Assembly (NCBI RefSeq): GCF_008042045.1
Contig: NZ_RDBP01000037.1
Span: 337,734-377,228, forward strand
DNA length: 39,495 nt
Direction of reading: 5' to 3'
Origin: Streptomyces sp. T39
GTDB lineage: Bacteria > Actinomycetota > Actinomycetes > Streptomycetales > Streptomycetaceae
Numbering within the stretch: position 1 is the stretch's first letter; every line of letters starts with the position of its first letter. This document shows, one piece after another, positions 22,309-31,079 of the stretch. Position numbers and translations under genes: made by a program. Under the pieces are notes generated by a model, which saw only the letters and a list, made by a program, of their open reading frames with translations, was not told the DNA's origin and ran no database searches.

Positions 22309-24918
22309 TCAGCTCTCGGCCGACAGCCTGCTCTGCCGCGCCTTGGTGTGCCGGGTCGGTTCGGCCGTCGAAGGGTCCTCCGGCCACGGGTGGCGCGGAT
22401 AACGCCCCCGCAGTTCGGCACGCACCGCCCGGTAACCGTCGCGCCAGAACGATGCCAGGTCGGCCGTGACCGCCGCGGGTCGCCCGGCGGGGGAGAGGAG
22501 GTGCACCAGGACCGGCGTGCCCGCGACACGAGGGGTCTCCCGCAGTCCGAACAGCTCCTGCACCTTCACGGCGAGGACCGGCTGCTCCCCGCCGTACTCC
22601 ACACGGACCCGGGACCCGCTCGGCACCTCGATCCGCTCCGGAGCCAGCTCGTCCAGCCGGGCCGCCTCACCGGTGGCCCAGGGCAGCAACCGCCGGAGCG
22701 CCTCGCCCGCGGACACCCTGCCGAGGTCGGCACGGCGCCTCGCCCTTGACAGCTCGGGCTCCAGCCAGTCATCCGCCCGCTCCAGCAGCGCACCGTCCGA
22801 CACATCGGGCCATGGCGCCCCCACCACCCGGTGCAGGAACGCCAGCCTGTCGCGCAGCCCTCGGGCCTCGCGCGTCCACAGCAGCAGTTCCGGCCCCTCG
22901 CGCCGCAGCCCCTCCAGCAGCGCCAGCCGGACGAGCTCCGGATCCGCGCCCCGCAGGGGCCGTGCGGCAAGCTCGACGGCACCCAGCCGTTCCACCCGCC
23001 GGGCGACGACGTCACCGTCCTCCCAGTGGACCTCCTCCGCCTCGGTCCGCAGATGCCCCGCGGCCGCGCGGGCGGTCTCCTCGTCCACGGCCGCAGCCAG
23101 CCGCACCCGGGCCGAGGCCGCGCTCGCCGGCCGGTCCGCGACGGCCACCGCCAGCCAGGGGACGCCCCGCAGCGCCGACGCGTCACCGAGCTCCGCTCCG
23201 GTGCCGGACACCATCAGGAACGACCCCTCGCCCCGCGCCCGTGCCACCCGCTCCGGGAAGGCGAGCGCGGCCACCAGCCCCGCCGCGGCGTCGTCCCCGA
23301 CAGCCGCCGCGCCGCCACTGCTCCCGGCGCCCGCCGCGCCCCCGTCCCTGCCCGGCTCGCGGCGCCCGGTCCCCCGGGCCGCGGCCGACGCGTCGTTCCC
23401 ACCGGACAGGGCCGACGCCAGGCGCCGGGTCTCCGCCCCCCAGCGCGCGCTGTACGCGTCGCCACCGCGCCGTGCCGCGCGCCAGGCCGCCGCGAGATCG
23501 TCGCCGTACTCGCGCGGGGGCTCCTCGCCGAGGAGGGCGACGAGCTCCGACGTGCGCCGGGCCCCCAGCCGCGGCGCCGCGTCCAGCAACGCCCTGGCCA
23601 GGCGGGGGTGCACACCGATCCGGGCCATCCGCTCCCCGCGGGGTGTGGCCCGTCCGGCGCCGTCGACGGCGCCGATCGCGGTCAGCACCGAACGGGCGGC
23701 CGCCATCGCGCCCGGCGGCGGCGCGTCCGGCAGCGCGAGCCCGGAAGCGCCCGGGTCGCCCCAGCACGCCGCGCGCAGGGCGAAGGACGTCAGATCGGCG
23801 ATCGCGATCTCGGGGGACGGGTAGGCGGCGCGCCGCGCGTCGTCGGCCGCCTGCCAGCAGCGGTACACCGTGCCGTAGGCCTCCCGGCCCGCCCGGCCGG
23901 CCCGCTGGGCGGCTGCCGCCGCGGAGACGGGTACCGTGGCCAGCGAGCCCAGCCCCCGGGCGTGGTCGATCCTCGGCTCCCGCGCCAGGCCGGAGTCGAC
24001 GACCACCCGCACGCCGGGCACCGTCAGGCTCGACTCGGCGACCGACGTCGCGAGCACGACCCGCCTGCCGCCACCGCCGCGCAGCACCGCCTCCTGCACG
24101 GCCGCAGGCGCCCGGCCGTGCAGTTGCAGGACCTCCGCCTCCACCCCCGTCAGCATGCCGGCGGTCCGCGCGATCTCGCCGGTGCCGGGCAGGAAGCAGA
24201 GCACGTCGCCGTCGTGCCGGGCGAGCGCCAGCCTGACCGTCGCCGCCACGTGCCGCAGCAGCTGCGGATCGACCCAGGTGCCGTGGGCGGGCCGGACACC
24301 GGCCGGCGGCGGTGCGTGGTGCACCTCGGCCCCGTGCCCCTGGCCCTCGCTGCGGACGACGGGGACCGGTCGGCCGTCGTCGGGGCCGGAGAGCAGGCCG
24401 GCCCAGGCCTCGGCGTCGGTCGTCGCCGAGGCCGCCACCAGGTGGAGCTCCGGGCGCAGCGCGGACCGGACGTCCATCAGGAACGCAAGGGCCGTGTCGG
24501 CGTCGAGGTGCCGCTCATGGCACTCGTCGAGCAGGACGGTGTCCACTCCGGGCAGCTCGGGGTCGCGCTGGAGCCGCTGGAGAAGGACGCCCGTCGTCAC
24601 CACCTCGACGCGGGTGCGCGGGCCCGCTCTTCGCTCCCCGCGCACGGTGAAGCCGATCTCGTCACCGACCTCCTGGCCGAGCAGCCATGCCATCCGTCGC
24701 GCGGCCGCGCGGACCGCCATCCGACGGGGCTCCGCGACCAGCACGCGCCGCCGGTGCCCCTGTCCTATGAGCCCGGCCAGGGCCAGCGGCACCAGGGTGG
24801 TCTTGCCGGTGCCGGGCGGGGCGTGGAGGACGGCCGCACCGCGGTCGCCGAGCGCGGACAGCAGTCCGGGGACGGCGTGACGGACGGGGAGACGGTCGAG
24901 AGCGTCGGTTCGGATCAC
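22309..24918 (-). CDS. hrpB: ATP-dependent helicase HrpB
   Basis: This DExH helicase of about 869 aa belongs to the HrpB branch of the DEAH/RHA family. Walker A is APPGTGKTT (33-41), motif Ia AEPRRMA, motif II DECH (131-134), motif III ASAT. The conserved AQRAGRAGRE motif VI lies near residue 340. The HrpB-specific C-terminal domain ends with FWRDGYRAVRAELRGRYPRHPWPEDP. Function is poorly defined in bacteria; RNA or DNA unwinding is assumed. I chose GTG 24918 (MIRTDALDRLPVRHAVPGL) as the family-like start; an in-frame GTG at 24966 would add 16 residues. An Ala/Gly-rich insertion near residues 525-560 is probably disordered. Confidence 0.93.
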   Translation of the reverse strand: MIRTDALDRLPVRHAVPGLLSALGDRGAAVLHAPPGTGKTTLVPLALAGLIGQGHRRRVLVAEPRRMAVRAAARRMAWLLGQEVGDEIGFTVRGERRAGPRTRVEVVTTGVLLQRLQRDPELPGVDTVLLDECHERHLDADTALAFLMDVRSALRPELHLVAASATTDAEAWAGLLSGPDDGRPVPVVRSEGQGHGAEVHHAPPPAGVRPAHGTWVDPQLLRHVAATVRLALARHDGDVLCFLPGTGEIARTAGMLTGVEAEVLQLHGRAPAAVQEAVLRGGGGRRVVLATSVAESSLTVPGVRVVVDSGLAREPRIDHARGLGSLATVPVSAAAAAQRAGRAGREAYGTVYRCWQAADDARRAAYPSPEIAIADLTSFALRAACWGDPGASGLALPDAPPPGAMAAARSVLTAIGAVDGAGRATPRGERMARIGVHPRLARALLDAAPRLGARRTSELVALLGEEPPREYGDDLAAAWRAARRGGDAYSARWGAETRRLASALSGGNDASAAARGTGRREPGRDGGAAGAGSSGGAAAVGDDAAAGLVAALAFPERVARARGEGSFLMVSGTGAELGDASALRGVPWLAVAVADRPASAASARVRLAAAVDEETARAAAGHLRTEAEEVHWEDGDVVARRVERLGAVELAARPLRGADPELVRLALLEGLRREGPELLLWTREARGLRDRLAFLHRVVGAPWPDVSDGALLERADDWLEPELSRARRRADLGRVSAGEALRRLLPWATGEAARLDELAPERIEVPSGSRVRVEYGGEQPVLAVKVQELFGLRETPRVAGTPVLVHLLSPAGRPAAVTADLASFWRDGYRAVRAELRGRYPRHPWPEDPSTAEPTRHTKARQSRLSAES

Positions 24919-25302
24919 GGCCTCAGTCTCGTACGGTCCGGGCCACGTCGTCTCCGGCCCGTCCACAGGCGCGAGCGTTCATCGTTTCGTAGGACCGCAG
25001 ATGGCGACCCGGCGGCTGGTGAGCGAGGCAGGAACCGCCGGGCCGCCCCTGCGCTCGCGCCGCCCTGCCGCGGGAGGCAGCCGCACAGAGGACGGCCGTC
25101 TCACGGAGGAACGGAGGAGGGGGGATCGGAGGACGGAGAGAGGCCGCGAGGTCGAGGAGCTGGCAGCGGCCCCGGAAGGAAGGGAGAGGCAGCTGCCCCG
25201 GAGCGGAAGGGAGGGGTGGCGGCCTCGGAGTGGCAGTGGGGAGGGGCCGAAGCCCCGGAGAGGCCGGGGAGCGCGGCCCGTCTCGGCGAGCAGCGGGCCG
25301 TC
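24919..25302. other. 384-bp intergenic region with a purine-rich tract
   Basis: There is no supported gene here. From about 25090 to 25300 the plus strand is strongly purine-biased, with repeated short words such as GGAGAGG, GGAAGGGAG, GGAGGGG and CCCCGGAG. This tract is unlike the rest of the window. It lies just past the stop of the leftward methyltransferase, and the complementary strand would be the transcribed CT-rich RNA. Several G-runs could form quadruplexes. Confidence 0.7.
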
Positions 25303-26121
25303 TCAGAGAGAAGAGGACTCGTCGCGCTCGCAGACGAAGATCGCCGTGCCAGGGATCAGGTTTCCGCGCAGCGGCGACCAGCCGCCCCACTCCTGCCCGT
25401 TCCACGCGGGCCACTCCGGCTCGACCAGGTCCACCAGCCGGAAGCCGCCCGCCACCACGTCCCGGACCCGGTCGCCCAGGGTGCGGTGGTGCTCGACGTA
25501 GACCGCCCGGCCCGCATCGTCCTGCTCGACGTAGGGAGTCCGGTCGAAGTAGGAGGCGGAGACGGACAGGCCCTCGGGGCCGGGCTCGTCGGGAAAGGCC
25601 CACCGGATCGGATGGGTCACCGAGAAGACCCACCGCCCGCCGGGCCGCAGCACCCGCCGCACCTCGCGGAACACCCGGACCGGGTCGGCGACGAACGGCA
25701 CCGCGCCGTACGCGGAGCAGGCGAGGTCGAACGACCCGTCCCGGAAGGGCAGCGTCGTCGCGTCCGCCTCCACGAGCGGGACGTCCCCGCCGATGCGCAG
25801 CGCGTGCTGGAGCTGCCGGTGCGAGAGGTCGAGGGCCACCGGGGTCGCGCCCTGCGCGGCGAGCCAGCGCGAGCACTGCGCCGCGCCCGCGCCGATCTCC
25901 AGGACGCGGAGCCCCTTCAGTGAGGACGCCGGCCCGAGCAGCGCGGCCTCCCTCTCGTCGAGACCCTCGGGGCCCCACACGAACCGGTCGTCCCCGAGGA
26001 AGCCGCCGTGGTCCTGCTGGTACTCGTCCGCGTTCCGGTCCCACCAGCCGCGGTTCGCCCGGCTGCTCTCCGCGTCCCCGGCGTCACGGCGGGTCGCTTC
26101 CGGTTCAAAATCTTGGCTCAT
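25303..26121 (-). CDS. Class I SAM-dependent methyltransferase
   Basis: This 272-aa protein has a Rossmann methyltransferase core. Motif I is VLEIGAGAAQC (E75-G79 region), followed by PVALDLSHRQLQHA (acidic residue for SAM ribose), VEADATTLPFRDGSFDLACSAYGAVPFV and VLRPGGRWVFSVTHPIRW. The substrate is unknown; the HPIRW and tail regions match the actinobacterial methyltransferases often found near rpsA. I chose the ATG at 26121; the GTG two codons upstream is also possible. The gene is divergent from rpsA and has its own promoter-like elements at 26196-26224. Confidence 0.9.
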   Translation of the reverse strand: MSQDFEPEATRRDAGDAESSRANRGWWDRNADEYQQDHGGFLGDDRFVWGPEGLDEREAALLGPASSLKGLRVLEIGAGAAQCSRWLAAQGATPVALDLSHRQLQHALRIGGDVPLVEADATTLPFRDGSFDLACSAYGAVPFVADPVRVFREVRRVLRPGGRWVFSVTHPIRWAFPDEPGPEGLSVSASYFDRTPYVEQDDAGRAVYVEHHRTLGDRVRDVVAGGFRLVDLVEPEWPAWNGQEWGGWSPLRGNLIPGTAIFVCERDESSSL

Positions 26122-26195
26122 GGTCACCGTCGTTGTAGTTTGCGTACCCCGCGCCGTGGGACGGCTCGGACGGGGCCATCGTGGCCTCGGCGAAC

Positions 26196-26224
26196 ATTAG
26201 TTGTGCCGGGTATGCGGAGTTCAA
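26196..26224 (-). promoter_or_regulatory. Candidate methyltransferase promoter
   Basis: On the minus strand TTGAAC (26219-26224) is followed after 17 bp by ACTAAT (26196-26201), or after 19 bp by TAATGT (26194-26199). It faces away from the rpsA promoter, whose -35 is 25 bp distant. Confidence 0.5.
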
Positions 26225-26248
26225 CCCCGGGTGGGCGGCTTCGCGCAT

Positions 26249-26277
26249 TGACCGTGCCCGGCTGCCCCCGTATGCTA
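26249..26277 (+). promoter_or_regulatory. rpsA promoter, housekeeping sigma type
   Basis: TTGACC (26249-26254), 17 bp, TATGCT (26272-26277). This is close to the HrdB consensus and among the best matches in the window. Initiation near 26284 gives a leader of about 190 nt. Confidence 0.8.
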
Positions 26278-26472
26278 CAAGTTGCGCTGCGGGCCTGCGC
26301 GCCTCAGACGGAGCAGGCCGCGCTCGCATCTGTATGTATCCCTCGGTTCACGAGGCGCCCCGGGTTCTCCCGGAAGGCGTTTCCTAAGCTGTCCGGCTTC
26401 TGCAGCTGCGATACGGGCTCTCGGCGTAGCAGTACCTACGACTTCAATGTCCGCACCGGAGCCCTTTCCCAC

Positions 26473-27969
26473 ATGACGAGCAGCACCGAGACCACCGCCA
26501 CCACCCCGCAGGTTGCGGTCAACGACATCGGTAACGAGGAAGCCTTCCTCGCCGCGATCGACGAGACGATCAAGTACTTCAACGACGGCGACATCGTCGA
26601 CGGCGTCATCGTGAAGGTCGACCGGGACGAGGTCCTGCTCGACATCGGTTACAAGACCGAAGGTGTCATCCCGAGCCGTGAGCTCTCGATCAAGCATGAC
26701 GTCGACCCGAACGAGGTCGTCAAGGTCGGCGACGAGATCGAGGCCCTTGTTCTCCAGAAGGAGGACAAGGAAGGCCGCCTGATCCTCTCGAAGAAGCGCG
26801 CCCAGTACGAGCGTGCCTGGGGCACCATCGAGAAGATCAAGGAAGAGGACGGCATCGTCACCGGTACCGTCATCGAGGTCGTCAAGGGTGGTCTCATCCT
26901 CGACATCGGCCTCCGTGGCTTCCTGCCGGCCTCCCTCGTCGAGATGCGCCGTGTCCGCGACCTCCAGCCCTACGTGGGCAAGGAGCTCGAGGCGAAGATC
27001 ATCGAGCTGGACAAGAACCGCAACAACGTGGTACTGTCCCGCCGTGCCTGGCTGGAGCAGACCCAGTCCGAGGTCCGCCAGACGTTCCTCACCACCCTGC
27101 AGAAGGGTCAGGTCCGTTCCGGCGTCGTCTCCTCGATCGTCAACTTCGGTGCCTTCGTGGACCTGGGTGGCGTCGACGGTCTCGTGCACGTCTCCGAGCT
27201 GTCCTGGAAGCACATCGACCACCCGTCCGAGGTTGTCGAGGTCGGCCAGGAGGTCACCGTCGAGGTTCTCGACGTGGACATGGACCGCGAGCGTGTCTCC
27301 CTGTCGCTGAAGGCGACGCAGGAGGACCCGTGGCAGCAGTTCGCCCGGACCCACCAGATCGGCCAGGTCGTCCCGGGTAAGGTCACCAAGCTGGTTCCGT
27401 TCGGTGCGTTCGTCCGTGTGGACGAGGGCATCGAGGGTCTGGTCCACATCTCCGAGCTGGCCGAGCGCCACGTGGAGATCCCGGAGCAGGTCGTCCAGGT
27501 CAACGACGAGATCTTCGTCAAGGTCATCGACATCGACCTCGAGCGCCGCCGCATCAGCCTCTCGCTGAAGCAGGCCAACGAGTCCTTCGGTGCCGACCCG
27601 GCCTCGGTCGAGTTCGACCCGACCCTGTACGGCATGGCCGCGTCCTACGACGACCAGGGCAACTACATCTACCCCGAGGGCTTCGACCCGGAGACCAACG
27701 ACTGGCTCGAGGGCTTCGAGACCCAGCGTGAGGCGTGGGAGACGCAGTACGCCGAGGCGCAGCAGCGCTTCGAGCAGCACCAGGCCCAGGTCATCAAGTC
27801 CCGTGAGGCCGACGAGGCCGCTGCTGCCGAGGGTGGCACCGCCGCTCCGGCCGCCGCGCCCGCCGGTGGCGGTTCGTACTCCTCGGAGTCCGACGACAAC
27901 TCCGGCGCCCTGGCGTCGGACGAGGCGCTCGCCGCTCTGCGCGAGAAGCTGGCCGGCGGCCAGAGCTGA
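26473..27969 (+). CDS. rpsA: 30S ribosomal protein S1
   Basis: This 498-aa mRNA-binding protein of the small subunit is needed for initiation on many mRNAs. Four S1 (OB-fold) repeats are visible, beginning near residues 39 (GDIVDGVIVKV), 127 (GIVTGTVIEVV), 212 (QVRSGVVSSIVNFGAFVDLG) and 297 (QVVPGKVTKLVPFGAFVRVD). Each ends with a GxxP/VSELS-type strand. E. coli S1 has six repeats; four is the actinobacterial form. The C-terminal 110 residues are Glu/Gln/Ala-rich and probably disordered. The ATG at 26473 follows CGGAG at about 10 nt. Codons are noticeably less biased to G/C-ending extremes (many GGT, CGT), as expected for a highly expressed gene. Confidence 0.98.
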   Translation: MTSSTETTATTPQVAVNDIGNEEAFLAAIDETIKYFNDGDIVDGVIVKVDRDEVLLDIGYKTEGVIPSRELSIKHDVDPNEVVKVGDEIEALVLQKEDKEGRLILSKKRAQYERAWGTIEKIKEEDGIVTGTVIEVVKGGLILDIGLRGFLPASLVEMRRVRDLQPYVGKELEAKIIELDKNRNNVVLSRRAWLEQTQSEVRQTFLTTLQKGQVRSGVVSSIVNFGAFVDLGGVDGLVHVSELSWKHIDHPSEVVEVGQEVTVEVLDVDMDRERVSLSLKATQEDPWQQFARTHQIGQVVPGKVTKLVPFGAFVRVDEGIEGLVHISELAERHVEIPEQVVQVNDEIFVKVIDIDLERRRISLSLKQANESFGADPASVEFDPTLYGMAASYDDQGNYIYPEGFDPETNDWLEGFETQREAWETQYAEAQQRFEQHQAQVIKSREADEAAAAEGGTAAPAAAPAGGGSYSSESDDNSGALASDEALAALREKLAGGQS

Positions 27970-28002
27970 CGCTCTGACCCCGGGCTGTCACAGCAGCTGA
28001 CG

Positions 28003-28034
28003 CGAGGCCCGCTTCCTTCGGGGAGCGGGCCTCG
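28003..28034. terminator. rpsA terminator
   Basis: CGAGGCCCGCT (28003-28013) pairs with AGCGGGCCTCG (28024-28034), with further pairing inside. It is followed by TGCCGTTTC. It also serves as the boundary to the convergent beta-helix gene. Confidence 0.85.
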
Positions 28035-28081
28035 TGCCGTTTCGGCAGAGGGGATCGCGACGGTCCCGCGCGGGTGCCGGG

Positions 28082-29038
28082 TCAGGGTGTGACGGTGATG
28101 TTCGTCAGCCCCCTGCCCCCGGTGACCGTGTTGTCCGCGTGGACGGTGGTCGGGCAGGTCGCGGTCTGGTTGGTGACGTACACGGCGAGTTGCTTCGCGC
28201 CCGTCGCGCCGGTCAGGTCGGAGCGGTTGCCGCGGAAGACCGTCCCGCAGCCCCAGCCGCTCTGCTGCGTGTGCGTCTCGAAGCCGTTGTTGGTCGTGTT
28301 CTTCCCCGTGTTGTTCTCGACGAGCACGCCGTTGCCCTTCACGTCGACCCAGGAGTCGTCGAAGTTGGCCCCGGTCAGGCCCCGCCCGTCGAAGGTGTTG
28401 CCGATGATCCTCGCCCCGGTCGTCCCCTCCTTGATGTCCACGGCCTCGCCGCCGACGTTCGGGCCGATGACGTTGCCGAGGATCTGCGCGTTGTCGCTGC
28501 GGTCGGACGTGCCGCCGGCCGAGCCGACGTAGACGCCCTCGCCCATGCCCCGGCCGTCGTTGCCGGTGTCGTATATGTGCGAGTTCCTGACGATGCCGTT
28601 GCGGCTGGACGTGCGGAAGTGGATCCCCTCCATGTCCAGGTCGTGCACGGTGACGGACTCGATGATCACGTTGTCGGCCGCGTCCGTCATGATGCCCTTC
28701 TGGCCGCCGGTGACCGTGATGCCGCGGACCGTCCAGTACGAGGCGCCGTTGAGGTGCAGCCCGTAGCCGCCGCCGGCCTTCAGGACGGCCCGGGAGGAGC
28801 CGGTCAGGGTGATGCGGGCGCCGGACGTGCCGTCCGCGGTGGCCTTGAAGTTTCCGGAGTAGGTGCCGTCGGCGAGCTGGATGGTGTCGCCGGGCCGGGC
28901 GGCCGCCAGGGCCGATGCGAGTTCGGCCGCGGTGTCCACGTCGACGACCGCGGCGACGGCCGGAGGGGCCGCGAACGTCAGCCCGCCGACGGCGAGGGCG
29001 GGGGCGAGAAGCAGAGGGGTCAGGCCTCGGATGCGCAT
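28082..29038 (-). CDS. Secreted right-handed parallel beta-helix protein
   Basis: This 318-aa protein has a Sec signal (MRIRGLTPLLLAPALAVGG..., cleaved near AVAA at about residue 29). The mature chain is a series of beta-helix coils: LADGTYSGNFKAT, YWTVRGITVTGGQKGIMTD, NVIIESVTVHDLDMEGIHF, NGIVRNSHIYDTG and later coils. The layout resembles polysaccharide lyases of the pectate-lyase (PL9/PL1-like) superfamily, so plant or algal polysaccharide cleavage is plausible, but I cannot assign the catalytic residues. The Cys pair WGCGT...ATCPT may form a disulfide. The ATG at 29038 has AAAGG upstream; the in-frame ATG at 29077 would put a charged stretch before the signal. Confidence 0.87.
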   Translation of the reverse strand: MRIRGLTPLLLAPALAVGGLTFAAPPAVAAVVDVDTAAELASALAAARPGDTIQLADGTYSGNFKATADGTSGARITLTGSSRAVLKAGGGYGLHLNGASYWTVRGITVTGGQKGIMTDAADNVIIESVTVHDLDMEGIHFRTSSRNGIVRNSHIYDTGNDGRGMGEGVYVGSAGGTSDRSDNAQILGNVIGPNVGGEAVDIKEGTTGARIIGNTFDGRGLTGANFDDSWVDVKGNGVLVENNTGKNTTNNGFETHTQQSGWGCGTVFRGNRSDLTGATGAKQLAVYVTNQTATCPTTVHADNTVTGGRGLTNITVTP

Positions 29039-29113
29039 GGGGGTGCCTTTCTGCCGGGTGCGAGGGTTCTCGTACATGAACAGTGGGCGAGTCCGTGAAT
29101 GTGACGTTCCGAG

Positions 29114-29142
29114 ACGCTAGGGACGCCCCACAGGGGTGTCAA
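29114..29142 (-). promoter_or_regulatory. Promoter of the beta-helix gene with an internal dyad
   Basis: On the minus strand TTGACA (29137-29142) is followed after exactly 17 bp by TAGCGT (29114-29119). The spacer holds the dyad GACGCCCC-ACA-GGGGTGTC (29122-29140), with one mismatch. A protein bound there would block RNA polymerase. Confidence 0.7.
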
Positions 29143-29278
29143 GGTCTGGACCAAAGGCCCGCGCTCCGGGGACCCGTTCCCCACCTGCCGCCCCCTCGAA
29201 GGGTGTTCGCCCGGGTCCCGGGAATGCACGGCCCCGACCAGGCGTTACGTCTCATGGACGCGAGGAGGAGCGGTAATC

Positions 29279-30220
29279 GTGGATGATCCGCAGGGGCTGT
29301 ACGAATGGGACCCGAAGGGGCTGGCGGTCGTCGACACGGCGCTCGCACAGGAGTCGGCGGGCCTCGTCATGCTGTACCACTTCGAGGGCTACATCGACGC
29401 GGGAGAGACCGGCGAACAAATCGTCGAGAACGTACTGGACTCACTTCCTCACCAGGTCGTGGCGCGCTTCGATCACGACAAGCTGGTGGACTACCGTGCC
29501 CGCCGGCCGCTGCTGACGTTCCGCCGCGACCGCTGGACCGCGTACGACACCCCCACCCTGGAAGTGCGGCTCGTCCAGGACGCCACCGGAGCGCCGTTCC
29601 TGCTGCTCTCCGGCCCCGAGCCGGACGTCGAGTGGGAGCGCTTCGCGGTCGCGGTCCGCCAGATCGCGGAACGCCTGCGCGTCAGGCTCGCGGTCAACTT
29701 CCACGGCATCCCCATGGGCGTGCCGCACACCAGGCCCGTCGGGCTCACCCCCCACGGCAACCGCACGGACCTGGTGCCCGGACACCGCAGCCCGTTCGAC
29801 GAGGCGCAGGTACCCGGCAGCGCCGAGGCGCTCGTCGAGTACCGGCTGATGGAAGCGGGGCACGACGTCCTCGGCGTCGCGGCGCACGTCCCGCACTACG
29901 TCGCGCGTTCCGCCTATCCGGATGCCGCGCTCACCGCGCTGGAGGCCATCACGGCGGCGACCGGGCTGGTGCTGCCCGGCATCGCGCACACCCTGCGCAC
30001 CGCCGCCCACCGGACCCAGACGGAGATCGAGCGGCAGATCGGCGAAGGGGACGAGGAGCTGATCGCCCTCGTCCAGGGGCTCGAGCACCAGTACGACGCC
30101 ATCGCCGGGGCAGAGACCCGGGGCAGCCTGGTGGCCGAGCCCGTCGATCTTCCGTCGGCCGACGAGATCGGCATGGAGTTCGAGCGCTTCCTGGCCGAGC
30201 GCGAGGGCGACTCGGGCTGA
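29279..30220 (+). CDS. PAC2 family protein
   Basis: This 313-aa protein belongs to the PAC2 (proteasome assembly chaperone-like) family, common in actinobacteria and archaea. Signatures are [18 protein letters not shown] near residues 30-47, the phosphorylase-like core with [31 protein letters not shown], and [23 protein letters not shown]. The C-terminal helix region ([24 protein letters not shown]) could be a coiled coil. The GTG at 29279 follows a strong GAGGAGGAG. A role in proteasome assembly is inferred only from the family name; it has not been shown for bacterial members that I know of. Confidence 0.9.
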   Translation: MDDPQGLYEWDPKGLAVVDTALAQESAGLVMLYHFEGYIDAGETGEQIVENVLDSLPHQVVARFDHDKLVDYRARRPLLTFRRDRWTAYDTPTLEVRLVQDATGAPFLLLSGPEPDVEWERFAVAVRQIAERLRVRLAVNFHGIPMGVPHTRPVGLTPHGNRTDLVPGHRSPFDEAQVPGSAEALVEYRLMEAGHDVLGVAAHVPHYVARSAYPDAALTALEAITAATGLVLPGIAHTLRTAAHRTQTEIERQIGEGDEELIALVQGLEHQYDAIAGAETRGSLVAEPVDLPSADEIGMEFERFLAEREGDSG

Positions 30221-30233
30221 TCCGCTAGGCTGC

Positions 30234-30273
30234 GTCCGCCGTCCTCCGCCACCCGCGGCGGAGCCGGCGGGAC
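30234..30273 (+). terminator. Compound hairpin after the PAC2 gene
   Basis: Inner stem CTCCGCC/GGCGGAG and an imperfect outer stem GTCCGCC/GGCGGGAC lie directly after the PAC2 stop. A TAGGCT box at 30226-30231 overlaps its 5' side and could be a coaE -10, but no -35 is evident. Confidence 0.5.
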
Positions 30274-30355
30274 CAGCGGGCGGAGCGAGAATGCCGCGTC
30301 CGGTCCGGCAGCCCCGCGTCCGGCGGGGACCCGTCGAACGAGTGGAGGCGCGGCC

Positions 30356-30958
30356 TTGCTGACCGTGGGCCTGACCGGTGGCATCGGTGCCGGGAAGAGC
30401 GAGGTGTCCCGGCTTTTCGTCTCGTACGGGGCGGTGCTCGTCGATGCCGACAGGATCGCGCGCGAGGTCGTGGAACCGGGCACTCCCGGCCTGGCCGCCG
30501 TCGTCGAGGCCTTCGGGCGGGAGGTCCTCACCCCGCAGGGCGCGCTCGACCGGCCGAAGCTCGGCGCGATCGTCTTCGGCGATCCCGAGCGCCTCGCGAC
30601 GCTGAACGCGATCGTGCACCCCCTGGTCGGCGCGCGTTCGCGCGAGCTGGAGGCCGCGGCCGGTCCGGACGACGTGGTCGTCCACGACGTCCCGCTGCTC
30701 ACGGAGAACGGCCTGGCGGAGCTCTACGACGTCGTCGTCGTGGTCGACGCCAGCCCGCGGACGCAGCTCGACCGGCTCGTCCGGCTGCGCGGAATGTCCG
30801 AGTCCGACGCCCGGGCCCGGATGGCGGCGCAGGCCACCCGTGACGAGCGGCGCGCGGTGGCCGACCTCGTCATCGACAACGACGGGCCGCTGGCCGAGCT
30901 GGAGCCCCAGGTCCGCAAGGTCTGGGACGAGCTCGGCCGCAGGGCCGCCGCGCGGTAG
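30356..30958 (+). CDS. coaE: Dephospho-CoA kinase
   Basis: This 200-aa enzyme phosphorylates the 3'-OH of dephospho-CoA, the last step of CoA synthesis. The P-loop is GGIGAGKS (8-15), with the family's [17 protein letters not shown]-like [24 protein letters not shown] and [28 protein letters not shown]. The TTG start at 30356 has GGAGG 7-8 nt upstream; the GTG at 30364 is out of frame. The length is that of a plain CoaE; the mycobacterial homologue carries an extra GrpB-like domain, absent here. Position after rpsA is conserved in actinobacteria. Confidence 0.96.
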   Translation: MLTVGLTGGIGAGKSEVSRLFVSYGAVLVDADRIAREVVEPGTPGLAAVVEAFGREVLTPQGALDRPKLGAIVFGDPERLATLNAIVHPLVGARSRELEAAAGPDDVVVHDVPLLTENGLAELYDVVVVVDASPRTQLDRLVRLRGMSESDARARMAAQATRDERRAVADLVIDNDGPLAELEPQVRKVWDELGRRAAAR

Positions 30959-30959
30959 C

Positions 30960-30978
30960 CGGGCCGGGCACCGGCCCG
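30960..30978. terminator. Short hairpin after coaE
   Basis: CGGGCCGG (30960-30967) and CCGGCCCG (30971-30978) form a perfect 8-bp stem with a 3-nt loop, directly after the stop codon. Confidence 0.6.
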
Positions 30979-31079
30979 CGACGGCCTGCGGCCGAACCCG
31001 GGCCGGCCGGCTGCGACCCGGCGGAATACCGCGGTCCTCGCCGGTGTTGGAAGCGGCGAGCGAGGGGAAGGATGCAAGC

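Larger units (their letters stand above)
26128..26472. other. Divergent control region and rpsA leader
   Basis: The 345 bp hold a leftward promoter candidate, the rpsA promoter and a leader of about 190 nt. Leader stems include GGCCTGC/GCAGGCC (26292-26298/26313-26319), CTCG/CGAG, and a nested CGCC-CCGGG/CCCGG-GGCG hairpin (26356-26379). No open reading frame in it is convincing. Confidence 0.65.

Noticed and set aside
22831..25923. Rightward frame of about 1000 codons opposite hrpB and the methyltransferase
   Set aside because: It crosses two real minus-strand genes and the intergenic tract and shows only Arg/Pro/Gly-rich sequence.
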